DNA of 53,909 nucleotides from Laetiporus sulphureus 93-53. Taxonomy: Eukaryota; Basidiomycota; Agaricomycetes; Polyporales; Laetiporaceae. Made by a program: the position numbers and the translations under genes. Where the stretch lies: NCBI RefSeq assembly GCF_001632365.1, contig NW_024468605.1, positions 1-53,909 of the forward strand. The letters are read 5' to 3'. This document shows positions 23,738-33,056 of the stretch, in pieces. The notes under the pieces are model-generated. The model had not been told where the DNA came from. It did no database searches and worked only from the letters and a program-made list of their open reading frames with translations. Each line of letters starts with the position of its first letter. Position 1 is the first letter of the stretch.

Positions 23738-23751
23738 GGTTATGAGCCCCG
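23738..23751 (+). other. Inner element primer binding site
   Basis: GGTTATGAGCCCCG, identical to the outer element's site and at the same zero offset from the LTR. It matches the initiator tRNA-Met anticodon arm. Confidence 0.8.
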
Positions 23752-23784
23752 AGCTTATCACCTGCAGATACTCGAAGTTAGCGC

Positions 23785-26700
23785 ATGAAAATTTGCTTTA
23801 GGTATAAGCAGACTGTTACCTTTGAACGCACGCATATTTGCACCAGTACTCGTCGCCTGCTTGGACAGCAGGGCCATGAAGTTTCAGATCTAGAAGATCT
23901 TTACCCGTACCATACGGAATCCCACCTCGCTCATTTATCTCGCATCGATCCCTCACTCTTCTTCGTCGAAGCAACCCTGGCTTCCGAACTTTCTCCTAGC
24001 CCTCCGGCTCCTCCGGCTCAACCACCAGCACCTTCCCCATCGCAGTCTGCTGTTCCCACCATGACACCATCTGTCGCGAAGGAGTTCTCCAAGGTCCCAA
24101 AGCTTGCCGCCGACGGATCGAACTATCGCATCTGGCTAGGCCACGTCCAGCGCGCTGCAGGCGCATGCGACGTCGATGATCTCTTGACGTGTTCCGCTGA
24201 CTCTTCGAAGGCTGAAGAGGTCAAGCTGAATAAGCAGATGCTGAACGCGATTACCAGAAAATTCACCGACTCACTTTTCCGGAAATACCTCAGCGTCACT
24301 GAAGTATTCAAGGTCATCGAAGGACTGAAAACCGAGTTTGGAACGCCGACCGCTGCGATGGATGCCGTAACGGAGGCGAAACTATTCACTTTGAAGTGTA
24401 CTGATGAGCGTAAGCTGCGTCAGCACCTCGACCAGCTGGCCGAGCTCAAGGAGAAGTTAGCGGAGTCCAACATCCTCATCGAGGATCGTACTTACATAAA
24501 CGCGATCACCACCTCCATTCCCCGCTCCTTCGCACCGAGTGTCACCGCGATTATGACCACCGCCGAGATTTACAACTCGACGCTGTCGACAGGCACGACC
24601 AGGAAGACGGTCACGCCAGACGAGATCATACGCGCATTGCGAGCTGAGGCCGACTCGCACGCCGTGTTGAAGTCAGGCGAGCGAACTGCTACCGCCGGAG
24701 CTGCGGTTAGCACACCTCGAGGAGGGAAGAGCGGCCGAGGGGCACAGCGTGGCCAGCGTGGTCGCGGTCAGGGATCGAATCGAGGAGGCACCGCTAAAAG
24801 GTCGGTTGACGACATTACCTGCTATCAATGCGGTGGTAAGGAGCATCGCAAGGCACAGTGTTCATCGACGAAAACTTACCATGAACGCCTGAAAGCGAAG
24901 ACTGAAGCCGCCGCGAGTGCGAGTGACAGTAAGGCTGCTACCGCGAAGCCAAAGGATGGTGCGATGAATAGCACTGCATCCTCTGCGATGACTGGACCAG
25001 CTATTCAGGGCGCTGTAATCTCGGAGGCCTGGAGTACCTCCGTGATAAGCCCTGTGACTGGCCATGAGGCAACCTTCATTGACTGCTCCAAGTTAGCGGA
25101 ACCGGTCGAGATCCACGTAGCGAACACTCATGAGACGGTGGCGGCCGCAGCGACGGAAATGGGTTGCAGAGTCGACATTTTCAACTCAGGGGCTTCGCGG
25201 CATATGATGCCGCATTTGGACCGCCTAACAAACTACCGTACAATTGTGCCGCATCGGATTCGTGCTGCAAATTCGGAGATCTTCTATGCGAACGGTATGG
25301 GCGACCTCGATATCACTTTCGCGCATCGGGACGGGCCGCGCTGCTTGCATCTGCACGATGTCTTGTACGCGCTGGCTATGCATGCGATGCTTGTGTCCCT
25401 GGGGGTTCTGGAAGAGGACGGTTACAGCTATACAGGTTGTCAGGGGGAGCTACGAATCACCAATCCGAAAAACGTACTTGTCGGATCAGTTCCTCGTGCA
25501 GACGGACTCTACCGGATCTTCCACATGAGCGCATCGCTCACAGTTCCCGTCTCACTGTCATTGCATGAGATACATTGCCGACTAGGGCATGTGAACTACA
25601 GGTACCTCAAGGCGATGCTTCATGAGCATCGCATTACTGGCATCAAGCTTGATCCTCAACGTACCGAAGAGATCGAATGCCGAACGTGCCTAGTCGCAAA
25701 GGCACGCCGTGCTCCTATCACCGCTATTCGCCAGTCTCCACTCACCAAAATGTATGGCGAGCACGTCCATCTGGACATATGGGGGCCTGCATCAGTCATG
25801 ACGGTAAACCATAGTCATTATGCGCTCACAATCATCGATGACGCTACACGTTGGCTCGAGATGCCGTTACTACGATTGAAATCTGAGGCCTTCGGCAAGT
25901 TCGTCGGATTCGAAGCACGTTTGCAAACGCAGGACGGTACTCGCATAAAGACAGTGCAGTCGGATTGCGGAGGCGAGTTCCTGTCTGACGATATGTCAGC
26001 GCACCTCGAGCGCACGGGAGCCATTCGAAAACTTACCGTCCACGATACTCCGGAGCACAACAGCATCGCAGAGCGGATGCATGGAACAATATTCAATGGC
26101 GTTCGTGCAGCCCTTGTCGGGTTCGGTCTGCCAAAATGGCTATGGGGCGAGGCATTAGCTTATGTAGTGCATGTCTACAACTGGACTGCGCGTCGTGCCC
26201 TAGGTGGCAAAACTCCATATGAGGTACGATTCGGCCACGCACTGGATGTATCAAAGTTGCGCCCGTGGGGGAACACCGTATTCGTGAAGATTGATAACGC
26301 ATCAAAGCTGGATGTGCGCAGTGTTGAGGCTCACTGGCTCAGATTCGACGACTCGTCGAACGGACATCGTATCTATTGGCCAATGCGAAGGACGATCACG
26401 GTCGAGCATGATGTCATCTTCAGTAAGGAGGCTCCGCGTGTCGAGGGGGAGCATAATGACGTGGATATAGGACCTACCTTAGAATCGGAACCAACTCATA
26501 CTGACGCTGCTCCACCTCCCTCGTCACCTATCATTCCCGCTCCTCTTGCAGACCGCGAGCTACCTGAGGAAATTCATGAACCAGAAGACCCTAATGTTGT
26601 GATGAGCAAGAGAATCTGCTTGTCGAGTGCAAAGATGCGCGACATCGCGTCGGGACGAGCTGAGGGCGCCTTGACTGAAGTCGCTATCAATCATGCATTC

Positions 26701-28341
26701 AGCGAGACCGTCGCGTACGCCGTAGGAGTAGTAACCTCCGAGGCAATGGGCTTCGATCCACGAAATGTCACCGAGGCGAAGCGTCACCCAGACTGGCCGT
26801 CGTGGCTAGAGGCCATGCAAGAAGAGATTCGTCGCCTAGAATCGAGACAGAGCTGGGTTTATGCGAACCCGCTGCCGCGTTCATCAGAAAAGAACGTCGT
26901 AGGGTCGACTTGGGCTTTTCGCACTAAGAGAGACGTGCGAGGCCACGTAACTGGTTACCGCACGTGCCTATGCGCCCAAGGTTTCTCGCAAGTCGAGGGG
27001 ATCAACTATTACTGCGACGACACCTACGCTGCTGTTTGTAAGCTCACTTCCATTTGCACTATACTGTCAGTAGCGGCTCGAAACGGCTGGCATGCTCATC
27101 AAATCGACGTCAAGAGTGCGTACCTCTATGGAAGGCTACGCGACGACGAAGAAATATACATGCGACCACCGACTGGCATCACTCTTGAGGGCCTGGTACC
27201 TGGACAAGTGCTTCATCTGCAGGTATCGCTTTATGGATTGCGGCAATCTGGTCATCGCTGGTACTCAAAGCTGTGTGACATTCTTGAAAGCTTCAAGCTC
27301 GCGCGACTTGAACACGATCACGCCGTCTTCTATCGGCGTCATCCGAATGGCGAGATCTCCATCATTTTCCTGCACGTTGATGACATGACTATTGTCAGCT
27401 CGGTCCTGGCAAACCTCCTGCAATTGAAGAATATGATTAAGTCAAAATTGGAGATTACGGACAACGGTGAGCTCCATTGGCTCTTGGGGATTGAAATCAA
27501 GCACAATTGGGAAAAACATACCATTGCGCTATCGCAGCGCACATATATCGAGTCAATTGTCGCACGCTATGGTTTCGCTGATGCGAAGCCGCTCTCCCAA
27601 TCCATGGATCCTCACATCCGTCTTTCCTCCGACCAATGCCCGGTCACCATGGAAGAATATGCTGCCATGCGCGACAAGCCGTATCTGAAAGCTCTCAGAG
27701 CGCTGCAGTATGTCTCCGTGTCTACGCGTCCTGATATTACCTTCGCAGTCAGTCAGCTTGCGCAGTTCGGTCAGAACCCGGGCATCACGCACTGGAACGC
27801 GCTCAAGCGTGTTTATCAATACCTCAAGGGGACAGCGGACCAGTGGCTGGTTCTTGGTGGATCTGAGGACAATGAGGTCATAGGCTATTCCGATGCAGAT
27901 GGTATGAGCATGGAAGGACGCCATGCGATCTCAGGATACATCTTCATGCTGAACGGCGGCGCCGTCTCCTGGTCCTCAAAGCGGCAAGACCTTGTCACGC
28001 TTTCAACTACAGAGGCTGAGTATGTGGCTTTGACTCACGCTAGCAAGGAAGCCTTGTGGCTTCGCTCTTTCATCATAGAACTGTTTGGCGAACCCGAGCG
28101 TCCCATCCCTTTGTGCTCCGACAACCAGTTCGCCGTCGCGCTATCGAAGGACGACCGATTCCATGCGCGTACCAAGCATATCGATATCCGATTTCATTTC
28201 ATTCGTTATTCCATTGCTGAAGGAAAGATTTCGCTTACTTACTGTCCTACCGAAGACATGACCGCCGACATCCTTACGAAGGCGCTCCCGTCGTTGAAGA
28301 CCAAACACTTCGCTGTGTCCATGGGACTAGCGAAGGTTTGA
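23785..28341 (+). CDS. Inner copia Gag-Pol polyprotein (1518 codons)
   Basis: A single uninterrupted frame for GAG, protease, integrase, reverse transcriptase and RNase H. The GAG core starts near an internal ATG at 24061 (VAKEFSKVPKLAADGSNY), which may be the real start. The zinc knuckle CYQCGGKEHRKAQC lies at about residue 345. The protease motif reads NSGAS (Asn at residue 467) where the family has DSGAS, so the catalytic Asp is lost by a GAC to AAC change at a CpG. Integrase has the zinc region (IHCRLGH...CRTC) and a full DD35E core: D664 (HLDIWGP), D727 (QSDCGGEF), E763 (IAERMHG). Reverse transcriptase follows with the catalytic HVDDMTIV near residue 1197, and RNase H with YSDADG, STTEAEY and the conserved ARTKHIDIRFHFIR. 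The missing protease Asp should block polyprotein maturation, so this copy would need protease in trans. Confidence 0.95.
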   Translation: MKICFRYKQTVTFERTHICTSTRRLLGQQGHEVSDLEDLYPYHTESHLAHLSRIDPSLFFVEATLASELSPSPPAPPAQPPAPSPSQSAVPTMTPSVAKEFSKVPKLAADGSNYRIWLGHVQRAAGACDVDDLLTCSADSSKAEEVKLNKQMLNAITRKFTDSLFRKYLSVTEVFKVIEGLKTEFGTPTAAMDAVTEAKLFTLKCTDERKLRQHLDQLAELKEKLAESNILIEDRTYINAITTSIPRSFAPSVTAIMTTAEIYNSTLSTGTTRKTVTPDEIIRALRAEADSHAVLKSGERTATAGAAVSTPRGGKSGRGAQRGQRGRGQGSNRGGTAKRSVDDITCYQCGGKEHRKAQCSSTKTYHERLKAKTEAAASASDSKAATAKPKDGAMNSTASSAMTGPAIQGAVISEAWSTSVISPVTGHEATFIDCSKLAEPVEIHVANTHETVAAAATEMGCRVDIFNSGASRHMMPHLDRLTNYRTIVPHRIRAANSEIFYANGMGDLDITFAHRDGPRCLHLHDVLYALAMHAMLVSLGVLEEDGYSYTGCQGELRITNPKNVLVGSVPRADGLYRIFHMSASLTVPVSLSLHEIHCRLGHVNYRYLKAMLHEHRITGIKLDPQRTEEIECRTCLVAKARRAPITAIRQSPLTKMYGEHVHLDIWGPASVMTVNHSHYALTIIDDATRWLEMPLLRLKSEAFGKFVGFEARLQTQDGTRIKTVQSDCGGEFLSDDMSAHLERTGAIRKLTVHDTPEHNSIAERMHGTIFNGVRAALVGFGLPKWLWGEALAYVVHVYNWTARRALGGKTPYEVRFGHALDVSKLRPWGNTVFVKIDNASKLDVRSVEAHWLRFDDSSNGHRIYWPMRRTITVEHDVIFSKEAPRVEGEHNDVDIGPTLESEPTHTDAAPPPSSPIIPAPLADRELPEEIHEPEDPNVVMSKRICLSSAKMRDIASGRAEGALTEVAINHAFSETVAYAVGVVTSEAMGFDPRNVTEAKRHPDWPSWLEAMQEEIRRLESRQSWVYANPLPRSSEKNVVGSTWAFRTKRDVRGHVTGYRTCLCAQGFSQVEGINYYCDDTYAAVCKLTSICTILSVAARNGWHAHQIDVKSAYLYGRLRDDEEIYMRPPTGITLEGLVPGQVLHLQVSLYGLRQSGHRWYSKLCDILESFKLARLEHDHAVFYRRHPNGEISIIFLHVDDMTIVSSVLANLLQLKNMIKSKLEITDNGELHWLLGIEIKHNWEKHTIALSQRTYIESIVARYGFADAKPLSQSMDPHIRLSSDQCPVTMEEYAAMRDKPYLKALRALQYVSVSTRPDITFAVSQLAQFGQNPGITHWNALKRVYQYLKGTADQWLVLGGSEDNEVIGYSDADGMSMEGRHAISGYIFMLNGGAVSWSSKRQDLVTLSTTEAEYVALTHASKEALWLRSFIIELFGEPERPIPLCSDNQFAVALSKDDRFHARTKHIDIRFHFIRYSIAEGKISLTYCPTEDMTADILTKALPSLKTKHFAVSMGLAKV

Positions 28342-28348
28342 GGGGGAG
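28340..28348 (+). other. Inner element polypurine tract
   Basis: GAGGGGGAG directly abuts the 3' LTR, the usual plus-strand primer position. The stop codon of gag-pol lies just inside it. Confidence 0.75.
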
Positions 28349-28776
28349 TGTCGTGATTTGTGATCTGCGGCTCGCCTTGATACCTATAAGGTTATATTGT
28401 TTCCTAGTTTAGTATTTACTCACCCCACTCGATCTTGAGCTCCCCAACGCTCACTTCCCTTCAGACACTTGACAGTTAGCATATATATTCGCAGCGAGTA
28501 CGTCGGATGCCCCAGAGGCTTTACCCTGGTGCAATCCGCATACGTGGTTTTACATATAGTTCTGCACCGTACAGATGTACTTACGCTTAGCACAGTGACG
28601 TGATAGTACACGTCACTTTAGGTATGAATAGAGAGGCTTTACCCTGGTGCAATCCGCTGACGCGATAGTACACATCACTTTAGCCCTCCGGTCTTTCCGT
28701 GTCGAGTAGACGCAGGCGTACCAGCCGCGTTGACCCCTCGCGGTCATCCGTTGCACCTCTGCACTGTAGCGCGTTA
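28349..28776 (+). repeat. Inner element 3' LTR (428 bp)
   Basis: Same length as the 5' LTR. It begins TGTCGTG, ends GCGCGTTA and is followed by GATAG. Confidence 0.93.
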
Positions 28777-29512
28777 GATAGAGGCAATGGGGACCTACGA
28801 GCTAGTTGAGAAGCTGGAGAACGCACACGTCGTCGAGTCGGTATAGTCGCTCTGCAGGAAACGCAACGAGAACAACGAGATCGCGAAGTACAAGGCGCGC
28901 CTGTGCGCGCAAGGGTTCTCGCAGATCCCGGGCATCGACTTCGACCAGACGGCATCACCAACAGCAAGTCTTGCATCGCTACGGCTCGCACTCGTGCTCG
29001 CCACTGCTAACGACTGGGAAATCCACCAGATAGACTTCAAAAACGCATATCTGAATGGCAAGCTTGACGAGACCATCTATATGAAACAGCCGCATGATTT
29101 CGAGGTTCCCGGACATGAAGACTATGTCTGGAGGCTCATCAAGGCACTGTATGGCCTCAAACAGGCTGGCCGACAGTGGTATATTCAGCTCTGTGAGCTG
29201 TTCACTGGCCTGGGTCTAGAGCGAAGCAAACACGACTTTGGTGTGTTCTTTGCCTTCGTCTCTAACATCATCATTATCATAGTGGTTCATGTCGACGACT
29301 GCACACTGATCACCAATACGATGGCCACCATGACCGATCTCAAGCGGGAGCTCACCGCACGGTTCGAAATTGTCGACCTGGGCGAGGTGCACTGGCTGCT
29401 AGGATTCGAAATTCGCCACGACCGCACTGCCCGCACCATCTCGCTCTCACAAGCTGCGTACATCAACACAATACTCGATTGCTTTGGCATGACCAACGCT
29501 TATGTACTCACG

Positions 29513-29718
29513 TGTTGACTTTCTCGGCCAGCCCGCTGCGCGGCCAGGAGTTCGGGAGTCGCCTGCTCTCTAGAAGATGGCTCCATGGGGCCAAACTGAT
29601 GGCCCGTCCCATTGTAGCCACGCCCTATTATATACATGCATGCTACTACTCTCCTACGCCGGTGGCGCAGGTCACACCGGGGCCTCTCGCATCTGCGCTC
29701 CATGCCCAGATTCCAACA
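29513..29718. repeat. Left 206-bp terminal repeat of the small element
   Basis: Starts TGTTGACTTTCTCGG and ends TTCCAACA. Pairs with 30461-30666. Confidence 0.85.
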
Positions 29719-30460
29719 TGCCCCCTCGACCTAGCCACTGCTGCGTCAATCCCATTGTGGGCCACACGCCTGTACTGCACTCCCTGTCCCCAGGAATGCC
29801 GGTCTCCGTTCCATGTGCTTCCCTGCCCGCCTCGGTCCATATGCCAGTCTCGGCACCCCCTGATCTTGGGTCCCGGTCTCCGTACCATACACATCCCGTA
29901 TGTGCCCATTTTCAGTGACTTCCTATAGTGCCCCCACGCGCTCGTCCCTCGCTCGGTCTGCACGTCAGTCCCGATGCCCCTTGGATTCGGGTCTCGGTCT
30001 CCGTTCCGTGCACGCTCCGTGCAAGTGCCTCGCTCAGCTTTTCTTCGGTGCTCCACATGCTGTGGCTGTGCCGCTTCATCGGACTGCCAGCCTGTCTCGC
30101 TCGGCATCTGCTCGGCCTGCCCTTTGACGCCCTGCTCTGCCCTCACCTCGCTGGTAGGCCCACCTCACGCAGTGCCCGCCCCCTGTGCCTGGTGTCTTGT
30201 ATCACGGCAGTGGTGCCCCGCAGTCAACCCTCTGGCCCTCACCCTCCTGCCCTCGACCTCCTGATCCCACCTCTGCCCAGTCGCACCTGTCCCTCAGCTG
30301 CCCTGCAGCCTTCACACCTCGGCGACCTGCCCCAGCTCCCAGCCCTTGACCTGCCAACTGGATCACTCACCAGTCAGCATCATGGTCCCCAGCAGGAACC
30401 TCGTAGTGGTGATTCTCGTCGATTGCGGTGAGTGCCTCTTGGTCAATAGTGATCGGTTTG

Positions 30461-30666
30461 TGTTGAGTTTTCCAGCCAGCCCGCTGCACGGCCAGGAGTT
30501 CGGGAGTCGCTCGCTCTCTAGAAGATGGCTCCACGGGGCCAAACCGATGGCCCGTCCCATTGTAGCCACACTCTATTATATACACGTGCACTACTACTCT
30601 CCCACGCCGGTGGCGCAGGTCGCACCGGGGCCTCTCGCATCTGCGCTCCATGCCCAGATTCCAACA
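30461..30666. repeat. Right 206-bp terminal repeat of the small element
   Basis: Starts TGTTGAGTTTTCCAG and ends TTCCAACA, directly followed by the TCATG flank. Confidence 0.85.
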
Positions 30667-31405
30667 TCATGGTCCCGATGGACCCCCACATTAACCTCTT
30701 CAGTATCGAGCTCTCAGACGAAGATTGCGCGCACATGGCTCGCAAGTCGTATGCAAGGCTCGACGAAAGCCTTATGTACGCCGCTATCGGCACACGTCCC
30801 GACATCGCATTCGCCACTTCGACACTGGCGCACTTCATGGCTGACCCAGCGCCCGCGCATTGGGAAGCCGCAAAACGCGTGCTGCGCTATCTTAAAGGCA
30901 CACGCGACCTGGCCTTGATATTCGGTGCGACAACTGACGGTCTTATAGGTTACACTGACGCCGACTGGGCCTCGCAAGCCCACCGTCACTCGATCTCGGC
31001 ATACAGCTTCCTCTACTCTGGGGGAGCTGTCAGCTGGTCTTCGTGCAAGCAGCCCCTTATCGCGCTGTCTTCCACGGAGGCCGAATACATTGCCGCATCT
31101 GACGCGTCGCGCGAGCCTGTTGTGGCTACGCGCGCTTCTCGCGGAACTCACCTCGCCTCTGGCAGAACTGACACCGTTACACGCCGACAATCAGAGCGCA
31201 ATTGCGATCGCGCAGAGTGGACTCCTTCATGCGCGAACGAAGCATATCGACATTCGCTACCATTTCATTCGTGAGGTTATCGATATGGAACATGCCGTCA
31301 TCTTGTATTGCCCGACCAACGACATGGTTGCCGACCTTCTTACCAAGGCATTGACCCGCCAGAAGGTGGAGAAGTTCACCGGAATGCTTGGACTTCGCCT
31401 GGCTT

Positions 31406-31414
31406 GAGGGGCAG
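31406..31414 (+). other. Outer element polypurine tract
   Basis: GAGGGGCAG abuts the 3' LTR, near-identical to the inner element's tract, which supports relatedness of the replication machinery. Confidence 0.7.
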
Positions 31415-31728
31415 TGTTGGAATATCAAGCCTAGCTATACTTAAGTATGGACTTATCAGTTAGTATTCCCTTTTATGTATTTATTGGGCATTAGTGCCCG
31501 TAAGACTTTTCACCCGCTTCGCTCGTTCTGCGGGCTTCAGTCCTTCTATCATCAAGGAGCTGAAGCCTGTGAGTACCGATACTGTCCTGCATGAATGCAG
31601 CTTACATACTAATGTACTGTAGTTGACTCTAGGTACATACTACTAATACAGTCCTTCTATCATCAAGGAGCTGAAGCCTTTGACTCTAGCGTGTGTCCTC
31701 CCGTCCACTCCTTTTCCATCCGTTTACA
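31415..31728 (+). repeat. Outer element 3' LTR (314 bp)
   Basis: Same termini and length as 20204-20517, and contains the same duplicated 31-bp block. Confidence 0.93.
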
Positions 31729-33056
31729 TTTTTTCCTCTGGGATTCCTGCCGCAAAATGACAGCAACGGGCATCACGCACACGGGTCAACTCGCGAGCTA
31801 AGAAACGCTCATGAAAAGCTTCCTGCACCGATCGTACCAGGTGATGAAGAATCGTGCCACTTCGGTCTTGGCATAGACGCGCTACATGCGCGATTTTTAT
31901 AAGCAGGAAATAAACACCAGGAGTGCGGGAGGTTCAGTCGACTGATTTTGCTTTCAAGCTCAGGCTGTCGTGCTCCGATTCCATTATAAGATTGAAAACA
32001 TCAAGGAAGAGTTGGCTGACAAAGTCACGGAAGGAGCCAATCGATAACCTGCTCAAGACCGCACGCTTGGTATCTAGGCTGTGGATATGCTACTTCTTCC
32101 CCGTGTCTTGTCCCGTATCAGCAGGTCTGTCAAGTGCGGGATTGATGCCTCAACGTCTCAGAACAGGCAACAATGCAGTGATGTACCGGTGCGCTATTGA
32201 GTGGGCAATATCACCTTCATTGTGAACTTCCACTTCACTTACGTTGACATTCTCCGTCTGTCTGGCACAGCGGCTTAGAAGAAGTGCCGTTATCGATGCA
32301 GTTAGGATCTCCTTAGGGATAACGGACCATCCACTTTCCGATATATCCTATCAAATCGGAAAAGTGCACTTGTTTCAACCCCGTATCGGGCGTTCTCTTC
32401 TGAATGTGTCTCTTATCGCCGCTCGTTTACCGTCTACGCGTCTGCCCTTCTCTTGCAATTGACGTGCATGACGTAAAAACGAAACTTGACGAGTCTTTTG
32501 TTTGCATACGCCAGTGCAACATTCACATGAGTGGTTCGTGACAGCTTTCTCACACGAAATTAGATGCGACATGACAGGTGGCCGTTCGTGTGGAGTGTTC
32601 CGGCCTTCGTTCTGAATGTATTTCAGTAATCTTCTCTTCCTCCCAGGTTCTCCGTTCATCGCCTTGGCTGTGGCAGACCCTTATTGAAAGATTTACCTAC
32701 GAGCGTCCGGGACCGAATTGAATCCAGCGCATTTCCGATGCGTTCGCGCTTCATGGGTGCCAATCACCTTCTCGCTGGGAGAGTGGATGAATGCTTGTTG
32801 CGGATGTCGGTTTTTTACGACATGCGGCCCTACTTCGATTTGACATGGCGCCCCGGAGTCTCGCGCCTTCTATTACTCTTTGTATCCAAAATCCAAGAGT
32901 GTCACTTGCGGTGTTTTCAGTCTTGGAAAAAGTGATACTTACGATGACCTATATATTAGGCAGAAGTGCAATAATTGGGCCGTCCAGCATCGTAGGTCGT
33001 CTGCAAGAGCATCTGTGAGTTCATGTCCATTATGTGAAGGTTTAAACTTACTCAAC
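31729..33056. other. Intergenic between retrotransposon nest and terpene synthase 2
   Basis: No gene recognised. One short frame near 31980-32045 reads HYKIENIKEELADKV and could be a gene remnant, but nothing around it supports a family. Confidence 0.35.

Larger units (their letters stand above)
23310..28776 (+). mobile_element. Inner Ty1/copia LTR retrotransposon, structurally complete
   Basis: A 5467-bp element in the same orientation as its host, with two 428-bp LTRs, a primer binding site, one 1518-codon gag-pol frame and a polypurine tract. It is inserted in the outer element between integrase and reverse transcriptase with a 5-bp duplication. It is a different family from the host: LTRs and proteins are clearly distinct, though PBS and PPT are alike. 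Structurally intact, but the protease active site is altered. Confidence 0.96.
29513..30666. mobile_element. Small non-autonomous LTR-like (TRIM-like) element
   Basis: A 1154-bp insertion in the outer reverse transcriptase/RNase H boundary. Terminal direct repeats of equal length (206 bp, 29513-29718 and 30461-30666) start TGTTG and end CAACA. The flanks are TCACG (29508-29512) and TCATG (30667-30671), a 5-bp target duplication with one transition. The 742-bp interior is C-rich with degenerate GTCTCGGTCTCCG-type subrepeats (near 29800, 29870, 29990) and no retroviral protein motif. I found no clear primer binding site or polypurine tract, so the class is inferred from the termini. About 18 differences separate the two terminal repeats. 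Confidence 0.82.
28782..31407 (+). pseudogene. Outer copia reverse transcriptase and RNase H (interrupted)
   Basis: Continuation of the outer pol. A TAG at 28844-28846 lies before KRNENNEIAKYKARL. The reverse transcriptase follows, with IHQIDFKNAYLNG, ALYGLKQAGRQW and the catalytic VHVDDCTLI. At 29513 the frame is cut by the small LTR-like insertion and resumes at 30672 (PMDPHINLF), in register once one 5-bp duplication is removed. RNase H reads IGYTDADWAS, SSTEAEYIAASDASRE. A one-base shift near 31110-31120 then moves the rest (LLWLRALLAEL, HADNQSAIAIAQ, ARTKHIDIRYHFIRE) into another frame that ends at 31407. The element therefore carries four independent lesions. Confidence 0.92.
20204..31728 (+). 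mobile_element. Outer Ty1/copia LTR retrotransposon, nested-into and defective
   Basis: Flanked by equal 314-bp LTRs (20204-20517 and 31415-31728) that begin TGTTGG and end TTTACA. A TTTTT target duplication lies at 20199-20203 and 31729-31733, although it sits in T-runs. The order GAG, protease, integrase, reverse transcriptase, RNase H is Ty1/copia. About 6.05 kb remains after removing the two insertions at 23310-28776 and 29513-30666 (about 4.9 kb after both). The coding region is broken by a TGA after DSGAS, a TAG before the reverse transcriptase, a frameshift in RNase H and the insertions themselves, so the element is not autonomous. Confidence 0.95.

Noticed and set aside
29646..30431. 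166-167 codon frames on both strands in the small LTR-like element
   Set aside because: The interior is strongly C-biased, which leaves stop-free frames by composition; the translations are low-complexity and match nothing retroviral.
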